Of a DNA stretch of 64,000 bases, positions 47,572-56,463 are shown in pieces. The DNA is from DATCJA01 sp963814955. GTDB lineage: Bacteria; Acidobacteriota; Vicinamibacteria; Vicinamibacterales; UBA2999. Under the pieces are notes generated by a model. It did not search any database and was not told where the DNA came from. It saw only the letters and a list, made by a program, of their open reading frames with translations. Made by a program: the position numbers and the translations under genes. The first letter of the stretch is position 1. Every line of letters starts with the position of its first letter. The stretch is taken from assembly GCA_963814955.1 (NCBI GenBank), contig CAWFEX010000001.1, forward strand, positions 186,001 through 250,000, written 5' to 3'.

Positions 47572-47969
47572 CTAGCTCTTTGGGAGTTTCTTCATGCGGT
47601 TCGTGTTGGCACGAGCGGTTCGCACCGACGCCGCAAGAATCTTCGCCAGTTCGACCGCTTCATGTATCAAAGCCGGATCGTGGCGGATACGCGCGTCCCT
47701 GACGTACTCGAGCCAGTCGACGCACTCATCTGCTTCCTCCGCTGCAGATCCCAGTTTTGCCTGGAATTCTGCTCGCGATCGTCCCTTTCGTGCAGCGCGA
47801 TAGTTCGACCTCACCGAATTCGCCGCTCGCCGCGTTGGCCAGCCGCTTCCTGTGCCTCGGGACTCTTCGGCATACGGCGGCAAAACGCCAGTACCGAAAG
47901 CGCGAATCGGCGCGTACGATCGAAGGTTCCGCGGACCCATGCGAAACGAGGGTGCAGGCCTGCAGCCAT
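47572..47969 (-). pseudogene. Four-helix-bundle protein (S23 / 23S rRNA intervening-sequence protein family), frameshifted
   Basis: From ATG 47969 one frame reads WVRGTFDRTRRFALSVLAFC then RRMPKSPEAQEAAGQ. After a one-base loss near 47855 the next frame continues RRAANSVRSNYRAARKGRSR, AEFQAKLGSAAEEADECVDW and IHEAVELAKILAASVRTARA. Joined, these give a complete ~130-residue member of the S23/IVP (bAvd-like) family, with its RAFAL...LP, SVGSNYRAA and EEADECxxWLE blocks. Family members are pentameric helical bundles encoded in 23S rRNA intervening sequences and, as Avd, in diversity-generating retroelements. No reverse transcriptase is nearby. The gene sits exactly between two inverted heptad arrays. 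Confidence 0.75.
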
Positions 47970-48007
47970 TCGAGTTTCCTGGAAAAGTCAAACACTCGAC
48001 GCAGCTT

Positions 48008-48058
48008 GTTGCACTTTTGAACTTACTTTTTCACTTTGCACGTTGCACTTTTTACTTG
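48008..48058. repeat. Heptad array, right arm of the four-helix-bundle element
   Basis: TTGCACTTTTGAACTTAC then TTTTTCACTTTGCACGTTGC and ACTTTTTACTT, inverted relative to 47521-47562. A short AAAGGTCAAAGGTC piece (48080-48093) and a palindrome GCCCGCCGAAGCCTTGGCGG follow before the DUF3237 gene. Confidence 0.7.
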
Positions 48059-48102
48059 TTGAAAGCCCCTGAACCAGGGCAAAGGTCAAAGGTCGCCCTC
48101 AT

Positions 48103-48130
48103 GCCCGCCGAAGCCTTGGCGGAGGCGGGT
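48103..48130. repeat. GC palindrome (CCGCCGAAGCCTTGGCGGAGGCGG type)
   Basis: CCCGCCGAAGCCTTGGCGGA plus GGCGGG. The same CCGGAGCCTTGGCGGAGGCG core appears at 62827-62849. It lies 66 nt before the DUF3237 start. Confidence 0.55.
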
Positions 48131-48195
48131 TGTGCAAGAATCTTCCAGCGAGCCGCCGCTATGGCTCGTGATGTCTTTCACACAGGAGAAGTGCC

Positions 48196-48739
48196 ATGCG
48201 CGTTGCCACTGCACTGCTGGTTGGCCTCGGACTGACGGCGTCGAGCTCGTTCGTTCCTGCCCAGACTCCCGCATCAGGACAGGCGACGACCACGCCGCGC
48301 AGCCAGGCGGCGAACGACGAGCCGCGCGCGCCCGTCTTCGAGTACCTCGGAACGCTGCGTGCCGAAACGGGCACGCGCACGGTCGTTGAAAACGGACCGC
48401 AAGGAACGCGCACGATCGTGCAGATCGTTGGCGGCCGCCTCGAAGGTCCTCGCATCAAAGCGTCGGTGCAGGGACCCTCCGGCGACTGGATCACCAACCG
48501 CGCCGACGGAAGCTACAGGCTCGACGTACGCCTCACGCTGAGAACCGACGACGGAGCGCTGATTCTGGCGACCTACAACGGCATCGCCCAGACAACCGAC
48601 GCCGGCGCATCACTGCGAGCGGCCCCCTTGTTTGAAACCGGCGATCCACGGTACGCGTGGCTGACGCGGCTGCAGGCGGTCGGCGTCGGAGAGCGCGTGG
48701 GCACCGCGGTCAAGTACAGACATCTACGCGCTCAAGTAA
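48196..48739 (+). CDS. Secreted DUF3237 family protein (frame slip in the last codons)
   Basis: Starts at ATG 48196 after GGAGAAGTGCC with signal peptide VATALLVGLGLTASSSFVPA. The DUF3237 barrel follows: FEYLGTLRAETGTRTVVENG, GTRTIVQIVGGRLEGPRIKA, SYRLDVRLTLRTDDGALIL, and APLFETGDPRYAWLTRLQAV plus GVGER. The family end should be KYDIYALK-stop. One extra base near 48718 turns it into KYRHLRAQ and would let the frame run on to 48855 across the next gene. With the base removed the stop is TAA at 48737-48739, 10 nt before the next ATG. DUF3237 proteins are uncharacterised. Confidence 0.75.
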
Positions 48740-48749
48740 CGAAGGAGCC

Positions 48750-49706
48750 ATGGCACGTTCACACCTTTCGTGGATCGCCCTCGTCCTGCTGCTCGGCACC
48801 GTGCCGCTCTCGACGCAGGACTCGTTCAGACTGCAGGCCGGAATACCCGATGTGATCGAGGAGGCTGCACCGCTGGAAGTTCTCTCGGGAGGCTTTCAAG
48901 GCCTCGAGGGACCAGTCGGCGCCCTGGACGGTGCGTTGTATTTCAGCGACATTCCTGCCAACCGCACGTACAAGATCGACACGAACCGCATGATGTCGGT
49001 GTGGCGGGAAAACACCAGCGGAGCGAATGGTCTGTTCGTGTTGAAGGATGGCCGGATGCTGGCGGCGGAAGGCGGCGGCCGCCGTATCGTCGCCGTCGCC
49101 GCTGACGGCCGCGTGACACCGCTGGCCACGCAGTTCAACGGGCAGCCCCTTCGCGCACCGAACGATCTGATAGCCGACAGCAAGGGCGGCATCTACTTCA
49201 CGGATCCGGCGCCGCGTCCGGCGCCGGATGTCGCGCCCAAAGAGCCAGGCAACGTCTACTACCTGAGAGCGAACGGCGACATTCTGCTGCTCGACGCCCA
49301 GATTCAAAGGCCTAACGGCATCACACTGAGTCTCGACGAGAAGGTTCTGTACGTCGACAACACCGAAGGCGAATTCGTGTACGCATTCGACGTGCAACCG
49401 GACGGCCGCGTTGCGAACAAGCGCGAGTTCGTCAAGCTTCAGGAACCTGAAAAAGGGTCGCTCGGCCTGCGCAGTCGGGCCGACGGGATGGCCCTCGACT
49501 CGATGGGCAGACTCTACGTCGCGACCGCTGCAGGGATTCAGGTGATTGATTCGCGGGGCCGGCACCTCGGTATCATTCGCGTGCCCTCAGTCGCGCGCAA
49601 TGTGGCGTTCGGGGGACCCGGGCGCCGGATGCTGTACCTGACGGCGCTCGAGTCTCTGTATCAGGTTCCAATGATCGCGCAAGGGCCTCCCGGCCGCTCG
49701 AAATAA
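48750..49706 (+). CDS. Secreted SMP-30/gluconolactonase-like six-bladed propeller
   Basis: The ATG at 48750 has AAGGAG 5 nt upstream and opens a signal peptide (SHLSWIALVLLLGTVPLST). The SMP-30/LRE pattern is clear: FQGLEGPVGALDGALYFSDI with the metal-binding Glu, GANGLFVLKDGRMLAAEGGG, APNDLIADSKGGIYFTDP with Asn, IQRPNGITLSLDEKVLYVDN with Asn, and RADGMALDSMGRLYVATAAG with the catalytic Asp. All four expected calcium/metal ligands are present, so lactonase or related hydrolase activity in the periplasm is plausible. 318 residues. Probably in one transcript with the DUF3237 gene. Confidence 0.88.
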   Translation: MARSHLSWIALVLLLGTVPLSTQDSFRLQAGIPDVIEEAAPLEVLSGGFQGLEGPVGALDGALYFSDIPANRTYKIDTNRMMSVWRENTSGANGLFVLKDGRMLAAEGGGRRIVAVAADGRVTPLATQFNGQPLRAPNDLIADSKGGIYFTDPAPRPAPDVAPKEPGNVYYLRANGDILLLDAQIQRPNGITLSLDEKVLYVDNTEGEFVYAFDVQPDGRVANKREFVKLQEPEKGSLGLRSRADGMALDSMGRLYVATAAGIQVIDSRGRHLGIIRVPSVARNVAFGGPGRRMLYLTALESLYQVPMIAQGPPGRSK

Positions 49707-49739
49707 ACCGCCGCGAGGAACAGCCGTAGAGCGCAGTTC

Positions 49740-49795
49740 GTAGTGTCCGGCTTCAGCCGGACTGACACCGCGTCCGCCTAAAAGGCGGACACTAC
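49740..49795. repeat. REP-like pair (GTAG...CTAC)
   Basis: GTAG-TGTCCGGCTTCAGCCGGAC, spacer, GTCCGCCTAAAAGGCGGAC-ACTAC. Same two-stem design as 39226-39276. A partial GTAGAGCGCAG precedes it at 49726. It lies between convergent SMP-30 and DUF1326 genes. Confidence 0.8.
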
Positions 49796-49813
49796 GGTGA
49801 TCTGAAAAACAGC

Positions 49814-50419
49814 TCACGGCCATGAGTAGTCGAAAGGACCCACCGCCATGTACTGACCTGAGTGGTCGTATTCAATGCCGCCGGAGACGCGGAATCGGGT
49901 CGTCGTGCCAAAGTCGCCGCGCTTGAAAATGATCCCCTGGGGCAGCGTGACGCCAGGGTACGATTCGGTGCCGTTCACCGGATTTCGAATCGGACCGCAT
50001 TCCACTTCGACGTAATCGCCGCACTTGAGGCGCGTCTTGACACCGTCGAAGGAGAGGTCATACGACGTGGAGTAGGGTCCATGGACCTTCGGCCACGTCC
50101 AGCCGAGAATCCCCCACGGTCCTCCGACCTTGCCTCCGAGAAGTTCCTCGATCGCGACCCGCTGACGGGGGTCCGCGCGCTCGTCGATGAGGACGAGGCC
50201 CTCGCCGTTGCCCTCATGAATGGCGCCTGGCCAGTTGACGTAAACGGAGAAGTTCAAGCCGCGCAGGCTGACGCCGCCATAGGAGCCTTCCTCGACGTGC
50301 CACGTCCAGCCCCCCTCGCATTTGCCCGTCGTCGGTCGTGCATTGAAGTTGCAGGGGCACCCCCAGTCGCAGTTGCACGCCACGAGCACTTTTCCCTGGA
50401 GTCGCCAGCTCTCCGGCAC
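49814..50419 (-). CDS. DUF1326 domain protein
   Basis: The intact 201-residue frame begins MPESWRLQGKVLVACNCDWG and has the family's CNCDWGCPCNFN cysteine motif at residues 15-26. It continues with WHVEEGSYGGVSLRGLNFSV, EGLVLIDERADPRQRVAIEE, SFDGVKTRLKCGDYVEVECG and GQYMAVGPFDYSW. DUF1326 proteins are small, apparently cytosolic and uncharacterised; the clustered cysteines suggest metal or iron-sulfur binding (inference). No signal peptide. Transcribed in the same direction as and 38 nt downstream of the cytochrome gene at 50457-51227, so the two may share a transcript. Confidence 0.87.
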   Translation of the reverse strand: MPESWRLQGKVLVACNCDWGCPCNFNARPTTGKCEGGWTWHVEEGSYGGVSLRGLNFSVYVNWPGAIHEGNGEGLVLIDERADPRQRVAIEELLGGKVGGPWGILGWTWPKVHGPYSTSYDLSFDGVKTRLKCGDYVEVECGPIRNPVNGTESYPGVTLPQGIIFKRGDFGTTTRFRVSGGIEYDHSGQYMAVGPFDYSWP

Positions 50420-50456
50420 GTCACCCTCCTGGTCGCGAGCTGTTCCAGAACCGGCT

Positions 50457-51227
50457 CTACTGTCCTTTGAGCTGTCGAAGTCGCTCGCGGAGCTGTGTAC
50501 TCTGCGGATCGAGTGTCATCGCGCTTTCGAGATCCTTGATCGCGCCCTGCGTATCGCCCTTCGCCGCTCTGGCCTGCGCGAGTGCCTCATACGTCCGCGC
50601 CGACTTCGGGAAGTACTCCAGGTTCTTCTGCAGATATTGAATAGCGTCGTCGGGCTTCTTGGCGGTCATCGCGCGCGTGGCGACCGTCAGCAGACTGCCC
50701 TCGCGGAAGTCGTACTCCTGACCACCGTAGTACCGCGTTCGCAGTTCCTGGTACTTCGCCAGGCCGGCGGTCGCACCGCCGCCACTGGTGGCGGCGTCCG
50801 TGACCACGTCCGCCAGCTGCACCGGAATAGGAAGACCTCGATGGCAGGAACGGCACAGGACGCGGACCGGAGCGCCCGGAAGGCCATCGCCGGCGGTGGG
50901 TCCGGCCCCGGCGGGCTTGCCGACCACCGCAGCGAGCATGACGTTGATCGAATCCCTCAACAGAATCATCTGACGTGCGACCTGCTTTTCCCGCTTCGCG
51001 TCGGACGCGAAATCACCGGCAACATGGCAGTAGTTGCACTCGACCCCGAGTGAGTCGTTGAACGCGTTCATCGTCTGTATGACCTGCGCCCGGGGAGTGT
51101 CCTTCGGCCAGACTTGAAGATTCGTCATGGGCGGCTCGCCTGCGCGGGGCGGTGACTGCGCCAACGTGGGCAGCGCGATGAGAAGCACGCCTCCCAGAGC
51201 AACGGTAGCCTGCATCACACGTTTCAT
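50457..51227 (-). CDS. Photosynthetic reaction-centre-type cytochrome c subunit with TPR
   Basis: The 256-residue product has signal peptide ATVALGGVLLIALPTLAQ, then TNLQVWPKDTPRAQVIQTMN and heme motifs CNYCH (64-68) and CRSCH (125-129). LGVECNYCHVAGDFASDAKR and ARQMILLRDSINVML match the c-type cytochrome subunit family named after the photosynthetic reaction centre but frequent in non-phototrophic Acidobacteriota. The C-terminal third has two TPR-like units (DDAIQYLQKNLEYFPKSART, EALAQARAAKGDTQGAIKDL). No photosynthesis genes occur here, so an electron-carrier role in respiration is more likely. An AGGTGCAGCC precedes the ATG. Confidence 0.87.
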   Translation of the reverse strand: MKRVMQATVALGGVLLIALPTLAQSPPRAGEPPMTNLQVWPKDTPRAQVIQTMNAFNDSLGVECNYCHVAGDFASDAKREKQVARQMILLRDSINVMLAAVVGKPAGAGPTAGDGLPGAPVRVLCRSCHRGLPIPVQLADVVTDAATSGGGATAGLAKYQELRTRYYGGQEYDFREGSLLTVATRAMTAKKPDDAIQYLQKNLEYFPKSARTYEALAQARAAKGDTQGAIKDLESAMTLDPQSTQLRERLRQLKGQ

Positions 51228-51348
51228 GGCTGCACCTCGATTCGTCTCACGACCGCCGACTATTCCGGGGACACCCCTGGTGGACCGCCTCTATTGAATG
51301 AGTAATACTCACAACGAGCAGAATTATCCATCAAGCAAGGAAGGAATC

Positions 51349-52074
51349 ATGCCCCTGAGATTCGTCGTCGCCGTCGCATTCATCCTGACCGTCGCGGCGA
51401 ACGCCGTCGCCCAGGAATGGGTCGAGTTCGTGAGTCGGGAAGACAGGTTCACGGTTACGTTTCCGGTTCAGCCGACGGTGACGCAGACGACCTACAAATC
51501 GCAGTTCGGCGCCGATTTGCCGGCGCGAATTTACAGCGCGCAGCAGGGTCAGAGCCGTTTCACCGCGACCGTGGTGGACTATTCCAACATCGAAGGGATA
51601 CTCGCCGAGCGGGCAAAGTCGTGCCCCCCCGGCGCTGAAACGTGTCGCGGCGGCGGCAGCTCAACGGGTCCGGGATATTCATGGGCCGATCGAGCAGGTG
51701 CGGTGATCCACGCGACATGGCAGTTCATGCAGCGCGACGCAAAGGTCACCTATTTCAACTGGAACAACATTGATCTGGTCGAAGGTCACATGCTGTCGCT
51801 TACGAACAATCGCGACAAGTCACGAACGTCGGCCGCGATCTATATGCATGAGAACCGGCTGTACATTCTCGAAGGCACGGTGCCCGACGGTTATCCCGAG
51901 CCCGCCTTCTTTCAGCAGTCGGTGGGATGGATCGACGAAAACGGCAACGGCATTCGCTACCAGACCCTGTATCACAATGGATTCCCGAAGCCCCCGACAG
52001 GGCGCGGAGGGCAGGGGCAGGGCGGGCGCGGTGGCAACGCAGGCCCTGCGGGACGCGGAGGTCAGGGACAGTAG
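51349..52074 (+). CDS. Secreted protein of unknown function, ~230-aa family (copy 2 of 3)
   Basis: The start at 51349 (AAGGAA upstream) is favoured over 51298 because a signal peptide follows (LRFVVAVAFILTVAANAVA). Shared blocks: EWVEFVSREDRFTVTFPVQP, LPARIYSAQQGQSRFTATVV, SCPPGAETCRGGG, IYMHENRLYILEGTVPDGYP and FFQQSVGWIDENGNGIRYQT. It ends in a Gly/Arg/Gln-rich low-complexity tail (RGGQGQGGRGGNAGPAGRGG). Unlike copies 1 and 3 it has no DUF6152 gene after it; the next gene is methylmalonate-semialdehyde dehydrogenase. Function unknown. Confidence 0.75.
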   Translation: MPLRFVVAVAFILTVAANAVAQEWVEFVSREDRFTVTFPVQPTVTQTTYKSQFGADLPARIYSAQQGQSRFTATVVDYSNIEGILAERAKSCPPGAETCRGGGSSTGPGYSWADRAGAVIHATWQFMQRDAKVTYFNWNNIDLVEGHMLSLTNNRDKSRTSAAIYMHENRLYILEGTVPDGYPEPAFFQQSVGWIDENGNGIRYQTLYHNGFPKPPTGRGGQGQGGRGGNAGPAGRGGQGQ

Positions 52075-52103
52075 GGCGGTTCGGCCCGGCACTTTGAAAA
52101 GCA

Positions 52104-53637
52104 ATGACCACTAGTCCGTCTCGTTCTGAACTCGGCGCCGCCGACGCTCGCAACCGTTCCGCTCTGGATTGACGGGCGCCCGACGGCTGCTCTGAGCTCG
52201 CGATTTGGCGATATCACCAACGCCGCAACCGGCAGGACCGTGCGTGTTGTTCCGTACGCGAACGCCGCCGACGTTGACGCGGCCGTGGCGGCTGCGACGG
52301 CGGCGTTTCCCGCCTGGCGTGCGACGCCACCAATTCGGCGCGCGCGTATCCTCACGCGGTTTCGAGAGCTGGTCGAGCTGAACCAGAAGTCAATCGCGAC
52401 CGTCATCAGCGAGGAACATGGGAAGGTGTTTCTCGACGCGATGGGGGAAGTGCAGCGCGGCATCGAGGTTGTCGAGTTTGCGTGCGGCGCGCCGCACCTG
52501 CTCAAGGGTGCGCACTCGGAGTCCGTCGGACGTGGCGTCGACGCGCATTCACGGCTCGAACCCGTGGGTGTCTGCGCAGGCATAACGCCGTTCAATTTTC
52601 CGGCGATGGTGCCGATGTGGATGTTTCCCGTCGCCCTGGTGTGCGGCAACACCTTCATCCTCAAGCCGTCCGAGAAGGATCCGTCCGCCAGCGTGCACCT
52701 CGCAGAGCTGCTCAAGGAAGCGGGTCTGCCTGACGGCGTCTTCAATGTCGTGCATGGCGACCGGGAAGCGGTGGACAGCATTCTTCGTCACGCCGGCATT
52801 CATGCGGTGTCGTTTGTCGGCTCGACGCCGATCGCGAAGCACGTGTATGCGACCGCAGCTGCCAGTGGGAAGCGCGTGCAGGCCCTTGGCGGCGCCAAGA
52901 ATCATGCGGTGGTGCTGCCCGACGCGGATCTGGTATTCACCGCGGACGCCCTGCTCGGCGCCGCATTCGGATCGGCGGGCGAGCGCTGCATGGCCATATC
53001 GGCCGTCGTTGCTGTGGGGGCCATTGGCGATGCGCTCGTTGACAGGCTTGGCCAGCTCGCGCGTGGTCTCAAGATCGGTCCCGGGACGCTGGAAGGGATG
53101 GATATGGGACCGCTCGTCACCAGCGCGCACCGCGACCGCGTGAAGGCGTACATCGACGCTGGTGTTGCGGAAGGCGCGCGTCTCGTGATCGACGGCCGTG
53201 AGTTGAGCCTTCCAGAGTACGAGGGAGGGTTCTTCCTCGGGCCGACGATTTTCGACGGCGTCACGCCCGAGATGACCATCTACAAGGACGAGATTTTTGG
53301 TCCGGTCCTCGTGGTGGTTCGCGCTGAGACGCTCGATGAGGCGATCGGCATCGTGAATCGAAATCCGTACGGCAACGGCACGGCCATATTCACCAACTCG
53401 GGGGGCGCGGCGCAGAAGTTCGAAGAACATGTCGAGGTGGGCATGGTCGGCGTCAACGTCCCGATTCCGGTGCCGACGGCGTTCTATTCGTTCGGCGGCT
53501 GGAAGCAGTCGCTTTTCGGCGACCTGCATATGTACGGCACCGAAGGAGTGGCATTCTACACACGCACCAAGGCCATCACCACGCGCTGGCCCAAGGGCGA
53601 TGCCGTGTCGTCCGGGTTCGTGATGCCCACACTATAA
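52104..53637 (+). CDS. mmsA: Methylmalonate-semialdehyde dehydrogenase (CoA-acylating), frame change near 52145
   Basis: The ATG at 52104 reads MTTSPSRSELGAA; the frame then changes near 52145 to PLWIDGRPTAALSSRFGDIT, the usual MMSDH opening, and stays intact to 53637. Without the shift the first start would be GTG 52240. Family blocks: GVCAGITPFNFPAMVPMWMF, FILKPSEKDPSASVHLAELL, VQALGGAKNHAVVLPDADL, the catalytic cysteine in GSAGERCMAISAVV, and VNVPIPVPTAFYSFGGWKQS. The GAKNHA and GERCMA motifs separate it from other aldehyde dehydrogenases. It converts methylmalonate semialdehyde to propionyl-CoA in valine or inositol breakdown, NAD- and CoA-dependent. No other mms or iol gene lies beside it. 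Confidence 0.88.
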
Positions 53638-53650
53638 GAGGAGATTTTCA

Positions 53651-54982
53651 ATGCTGCGCATCGCAACGCGACTGACCGTAGTGGTCGTTTTCGTCCTCCT
53701 GGTCGTGTGGGTCTTCGCCTCCCGGGAGACAACCGCACAGGCGCCCCAGACCGCCGGCGTCGTCGCCCTGACGAACGCGCGCGTGATCGACGGCACCGGC
53801 CGGCCCGCACTCGAGCGCGCCACCATCGTCATGCGGAACGGACGCATCGATGCCTTTGGCGCCAACGCCGCCGTGCCCGCTGGCGCTGTCCGCGTGGACA
53901 TGGCCGGCAAAACCATCATGCCCGGCATGATCAATGCGCACGGTCACGCGCAAAAAGGGCTCGACCCGAAAATCCCCATTCGCGAGGACTTGATCAGGCA
54001 GCTGCGGATGTACGCCAACTACGGCATCACGACGGTCATGAGCCTTGGTGCCAATCCAGACGACGAGGGCGAGCAACTGAAGCTGCGCGAAGAGCAGAAT
54101 TCAATGCCGCCGGATCGCGCCCGGCTGTATACGTCGGGCCACAGCGTGCGAAGGTGGAAAACGCCGGAGGAGTCGCGCGCCGATACGAACAAGGTAGCCG
54201 ACATCAAGCCCGATATCGTCAAGTTTCACTTCGACGACCCGCCGGCAAACATGAGCGCCGAGACGTGGGGCGCCATCATCGAAGAAGCCCACAAGCGGGG
54301 GCTCAGAGTGGCGCCGCACATCTTCTATCTGAGCGACGCCAAGGCCGCGGTCAAGAAAGGCGCCGACGTGCTCGCGCACAGCGTTCGCGATCTCGACGTG
54401 GACGCGGAGCTGATCGCGGACATGAAGGCGCGAGAGGTGGGCCTGATCCCGACACTGACGCGCGAAGTCACCGTGTACGTCTACGAGACGACGCCGGCAT
54501 TCTTCAAGGACCCCTTCTTCCTGCGCGGCATGTCACTGTTCAAGGAGCATGTGGACATCGTCAGTGACCCGAAGTTTCAGGAACGGGTGCGCAACGACAA
54601 GGTGGCGCAATCGATCAAGCAGGCTCTCGTACAGGCCAAGAAGAATTTGAAAATTCTCTTCGACGCCGGTGTGCCCATCGGGTTCGGCACCGACGGCGGC
54701 GTGCCGAACAACATGACCTTTGGACGTTTTCAGGGTTACCTCGAGCACATGGAGCTGGAGCTGATGGTCGAGTCCGGCCTCACGCCGATGCAGGCGCTGA
54801 CGGCAGCGACAAGCACCTCGGCCAGGATCATGCGGCTGGATCAGGTGGGGACCATCGCACCGGGCAAGGCCGCCGATCTGCTCGTCCTCGACGCGAACCC
54901 GCTGCAGGACATTCGCAACACCCGGCAGATCAACTCGGTGTGGATTGGGGGACGGCGGCTCGCTGCAGTAGGAACGAACTAG
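53651..54982 (+). CDS. Secreted amidohydrolase-family (metal-dependent) hydrolase
   Basis: It starts 13 nt after the dehydrogenase stop with AGAGGAG before the ATG. A signal anchor (VVVVFVLLVVWVFASRETTA) leads to ALTNARVIDGTGRPALERAT, MAGKTIMPGMINAHGHAQKG (the HxH metal pair), DIVKFHFDDPPANMSAETWG with the bridging lysine, ADVLAHSVRDLDV, IGFGTDGGVPNNMTFGRFQG with the catalytic aspartate, and the C-terminal GTIAPGKAADLLVLDANPL. This is a complete 443-residue imidazolonepropionase-like amidohydrolase. Substrate unknown. Likely co-transcribed with the upstream dehydrogenase. Confidence 0.88.
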   Translation: MLRIATRLTVVVVFVLLVVWVFASRETTAQAPQTAGVVALTNARVIDGTGRPALERATIVMRNGRIDAFGANAAVPAGAVRVDMAGKTIMPGMINAHGHAQKGLDPKIPIREDLIRQLRMYANYGITTVMSLGANPDDEGEQLKLREEQNSMPPDRARLYTSGHSVRRWKTPEESRADTNKVADIKPDIVKFHFDDPPANMSAETWGAIIEEAHKRGLRVAPHIFYLSDAKAAVKKGADVLAHSVRDLDVDAELIADMKAREVGLIPTLTREVTVYVYETTPAFFKDPFFLRGMSLFKEHVDIVSDPKFQERVRNDKVAQSIKQALVQAKKNLKILFDAGVPIGFGTDGGVPNNMTFGRFQGYLEHMELELMVESGLTPMQALTAATSTSARIMRLDQVGTIAPGKAADLLVLDANPLQDIRNTRQINSVWIGGRRLAAVGTN

Positions 54983-55012
54983 GGAGGAACGTAGTAAGGC
55001 TGAGGCTACGTC

Positions 55013-55088
55013 CAAAGGCAAAAGGCAACGTTGCACATCTAGCGCGCACTTCACTCCTTTGACTTTTGACTTTTGACTTTTAACCTTA
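55013..55088. repeat. Heptad inverted array
   Basis: Left arm CCAAAGGCAAAAGGCAACG (55013-55031), right arm CCTTTGA CTTTTGA CTTTTGA and CTTTTAACC in 7-nt phase (55056-55087), loop of about 25 nt. It lies between the convergent stops of the amidohydrolase and the symporter. Confidence 0.65.
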
Positions 55089-55097
55089 CAAGGTTCT

Positions 55098-56414
55098 TCA
55101 TGCTACCGCCGCAGGCTCCGCCTTCGGCTGCGGTGCGATCTCCTCGACCGTCTCGCCATTGAGAATTCGCGTCATCCGCCTCATGTCGAGCGCGTTTTCC
55201 CACTTCGCAACTACGACTGTCGCGACGCCGTTGCCGATCAGGTTGGTGATGGCGCGCGCCTCGGACATGAATCGGTCGATGCCGACGATGAGTGCCAGCC
55301 CGGCAACCGGCACTGCCGGGAATGCCGCCAGCGTCGCAGCAAGCGTGACGAACCCGCCGCCGGTAATCGCTGCGCTGCCTTTCGACGTGAGGATCGCCAG
55401 GCCGAGCAGGCCAATCTGCTCTCCGAACGACAGCGGGGAATTCGTCGCCTGCGCAATGAAGATCGCGGCCATCGTCATATAGATGGAGGTGCCGTCGAGG
55501 TTGAATGAATAACCCGTTGGCACGACCAGGCCCACAACCGGCTTCGAGCAGCCGAGGTTTTCGAGCTTGGCCATGATGCGTGGCAGCACTGCCTCTGAGG
55601 AGGAAGTCCCGATCGTGATCAGGATTTCCTCCTTGATGTATTTCAGGAATTGCCAGATGCCGAACCCGGTCATGCGGGCGACCGTGCCGAGCACCACGAA
55701 CACGAAAAAAAGACAGGTCAGGTACACACCGGCCATCAGCGCTCCGAGCTGCAGCAGCGTGCCGATGCCGTATGCCCCGATCGTAAATGCCATCGCTCCA
55801 AAGGCGCCGATCGGCGCGACTCGCATCAGCATGTTGATCATGCGGAACAGCGCGTGCGAGAACTGCTCGATCACCGCGATCAGGTGCCGACCTTCTGACC
55901 CCAGATGCAACAGGGCGATGCCGAAGAGCACGGAAAAGAACAGCACCTGCAGAATGTCGCCGCTCGAGAAGGCCCCGACCACCGTAGTGGGGATGATGTT
56001 GAGGATGAATTGAGTAGTGCTCAGCTTTTCTGCGGTGCTCGCATAGGCCGACACGGCGGCGGTGTCGAGTGACGCCGGGTCCGCATTGATGCCCACGCCA
56101 GGCCGGATCACGTTGACGACGACGAGCCCGATGATCAGCGCGAGCGTCGAAATCACCTCGAAGTAAATCAGCGCTTTCATGCCGATTCGGCCGACCGCCC
56201 TGAGGTCGCCGATCTTCGCGATCCCGACCACGACGACGCAGAAGATGATCGGAGTGATCATCATCCGCACGAGCTTGATGAAGCCGTCACCGAGAGGACG
56301 CATCGCGGCGCCAGTTTCCGGCGCGACGTACCCGAGCACGACACCGATCAGGATGGCCGTGAGAACCTGGACGTATAAGACCTTGTAAAGCGGCTTGCGC
56401 GCGGGAATTGTCAT
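55098..56414 (-). CDS. Dicarboxylate/cation symporter (DctA/DAACS family)
   Basis: From ATG 56414 the 438-residue protein has the DAACS helices and motifs: YKVLYVQVLTAILIGVVLGY, FIKLVRMMITPIIFCVVVVG, TIGTSSSEAVLPRIMAKLEN (serine-rich HP1 loop), VVGLVVPTGYSFNLDGTSIY (the NLDGT signature of helix 7), LTSKGSAAITGGGFVTLAAT (HP2) and VATVVVAKWENALDM (helix 8 end). These match the aspartate/C4-dicarboxylate transporters of the GltPh/DctA group. Na+- or H+-coupled uptake is inferred. It diverges from D-tartrate dehydratase at 56592, so tartrate or a related dicarboxylate is a plausible substrate. An in-frame ATG at 56450 is the alternative start. Confidence 0.9.
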   Translation of the reverse strand: MTIPARKPLYKVLYVQVLTAILIGVVLGYVAPETGAAMRPLGDGFIKLVRMMITPIIFCVVVVGIAKIGDLRAVGRIGMKALIYFEVISTLALIIGLVVVNVIRPGVGINADPASLDTAAVSAYASTAEKLSTTQFILNIIPTTVVGAFSSGDILQVLFFSVLFGIALLHLGSEGRHLIAVIEQFSHALFRMINMLMRVAPIGAFGAMAFTIGAYGIGTLLQLGALMAGVYLTCLFFVFVVLGTVARMTGFGIWQFLKYIKEEILITIGTSSSEAVLPRIMAKLENLGCSKPVVGLVVPTGYSFNLDGTSIYMTMAAIFIAQATNSPLSFGEQIGLLGLAILTSKGSAAITGGGFVTLAATLAAFPAVPVAGLALIVGIDRFMSEARAITNLIGNGVATVVVAKWENALDMRRMTRILNGETVEEIAPQPKAEPAAVA

Positions 56415-56463
56415 AAGTGGTTTCCTCGTCCGACCTGCGGAACGCGTCATTCTAACCTTACGG

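Larger units (their letters stand above)
47521..48058 (-). mobile_element. Candidate small element: S23-like gene between inverted heptad arms
   Basis: Arms at 47521-47562 and 48008-48058 are inverted relative to each other and bracket only the four-helix-bundle gene. Gene-less versions of the arms occur elsewhere, most clearly at 58939-59025. No transposase or integrase is present. The organisation recalls rRNA intervening sequences, in which an S23 gene sits on a hairpin stem, but here it is intergenic. Mobility is inference. Confidence 0.5.

Noticed and set aside
47521..48058. Diversity-generating retroelement (because of the Avd-like fold)
   Set aside because: No reverse transcriptase, template repeat or C-type-lectin variable protein in the window; only the S23/Avd-like bundle is present.
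50457..51227. Evidence for phototrophy from the reaction-centre-type cytochrome
   Set aside because: No reaction-centre, bacteriochlorophyll or antenna genes occur; this cytochrome family is common in non-phototrophic acidobacteria.
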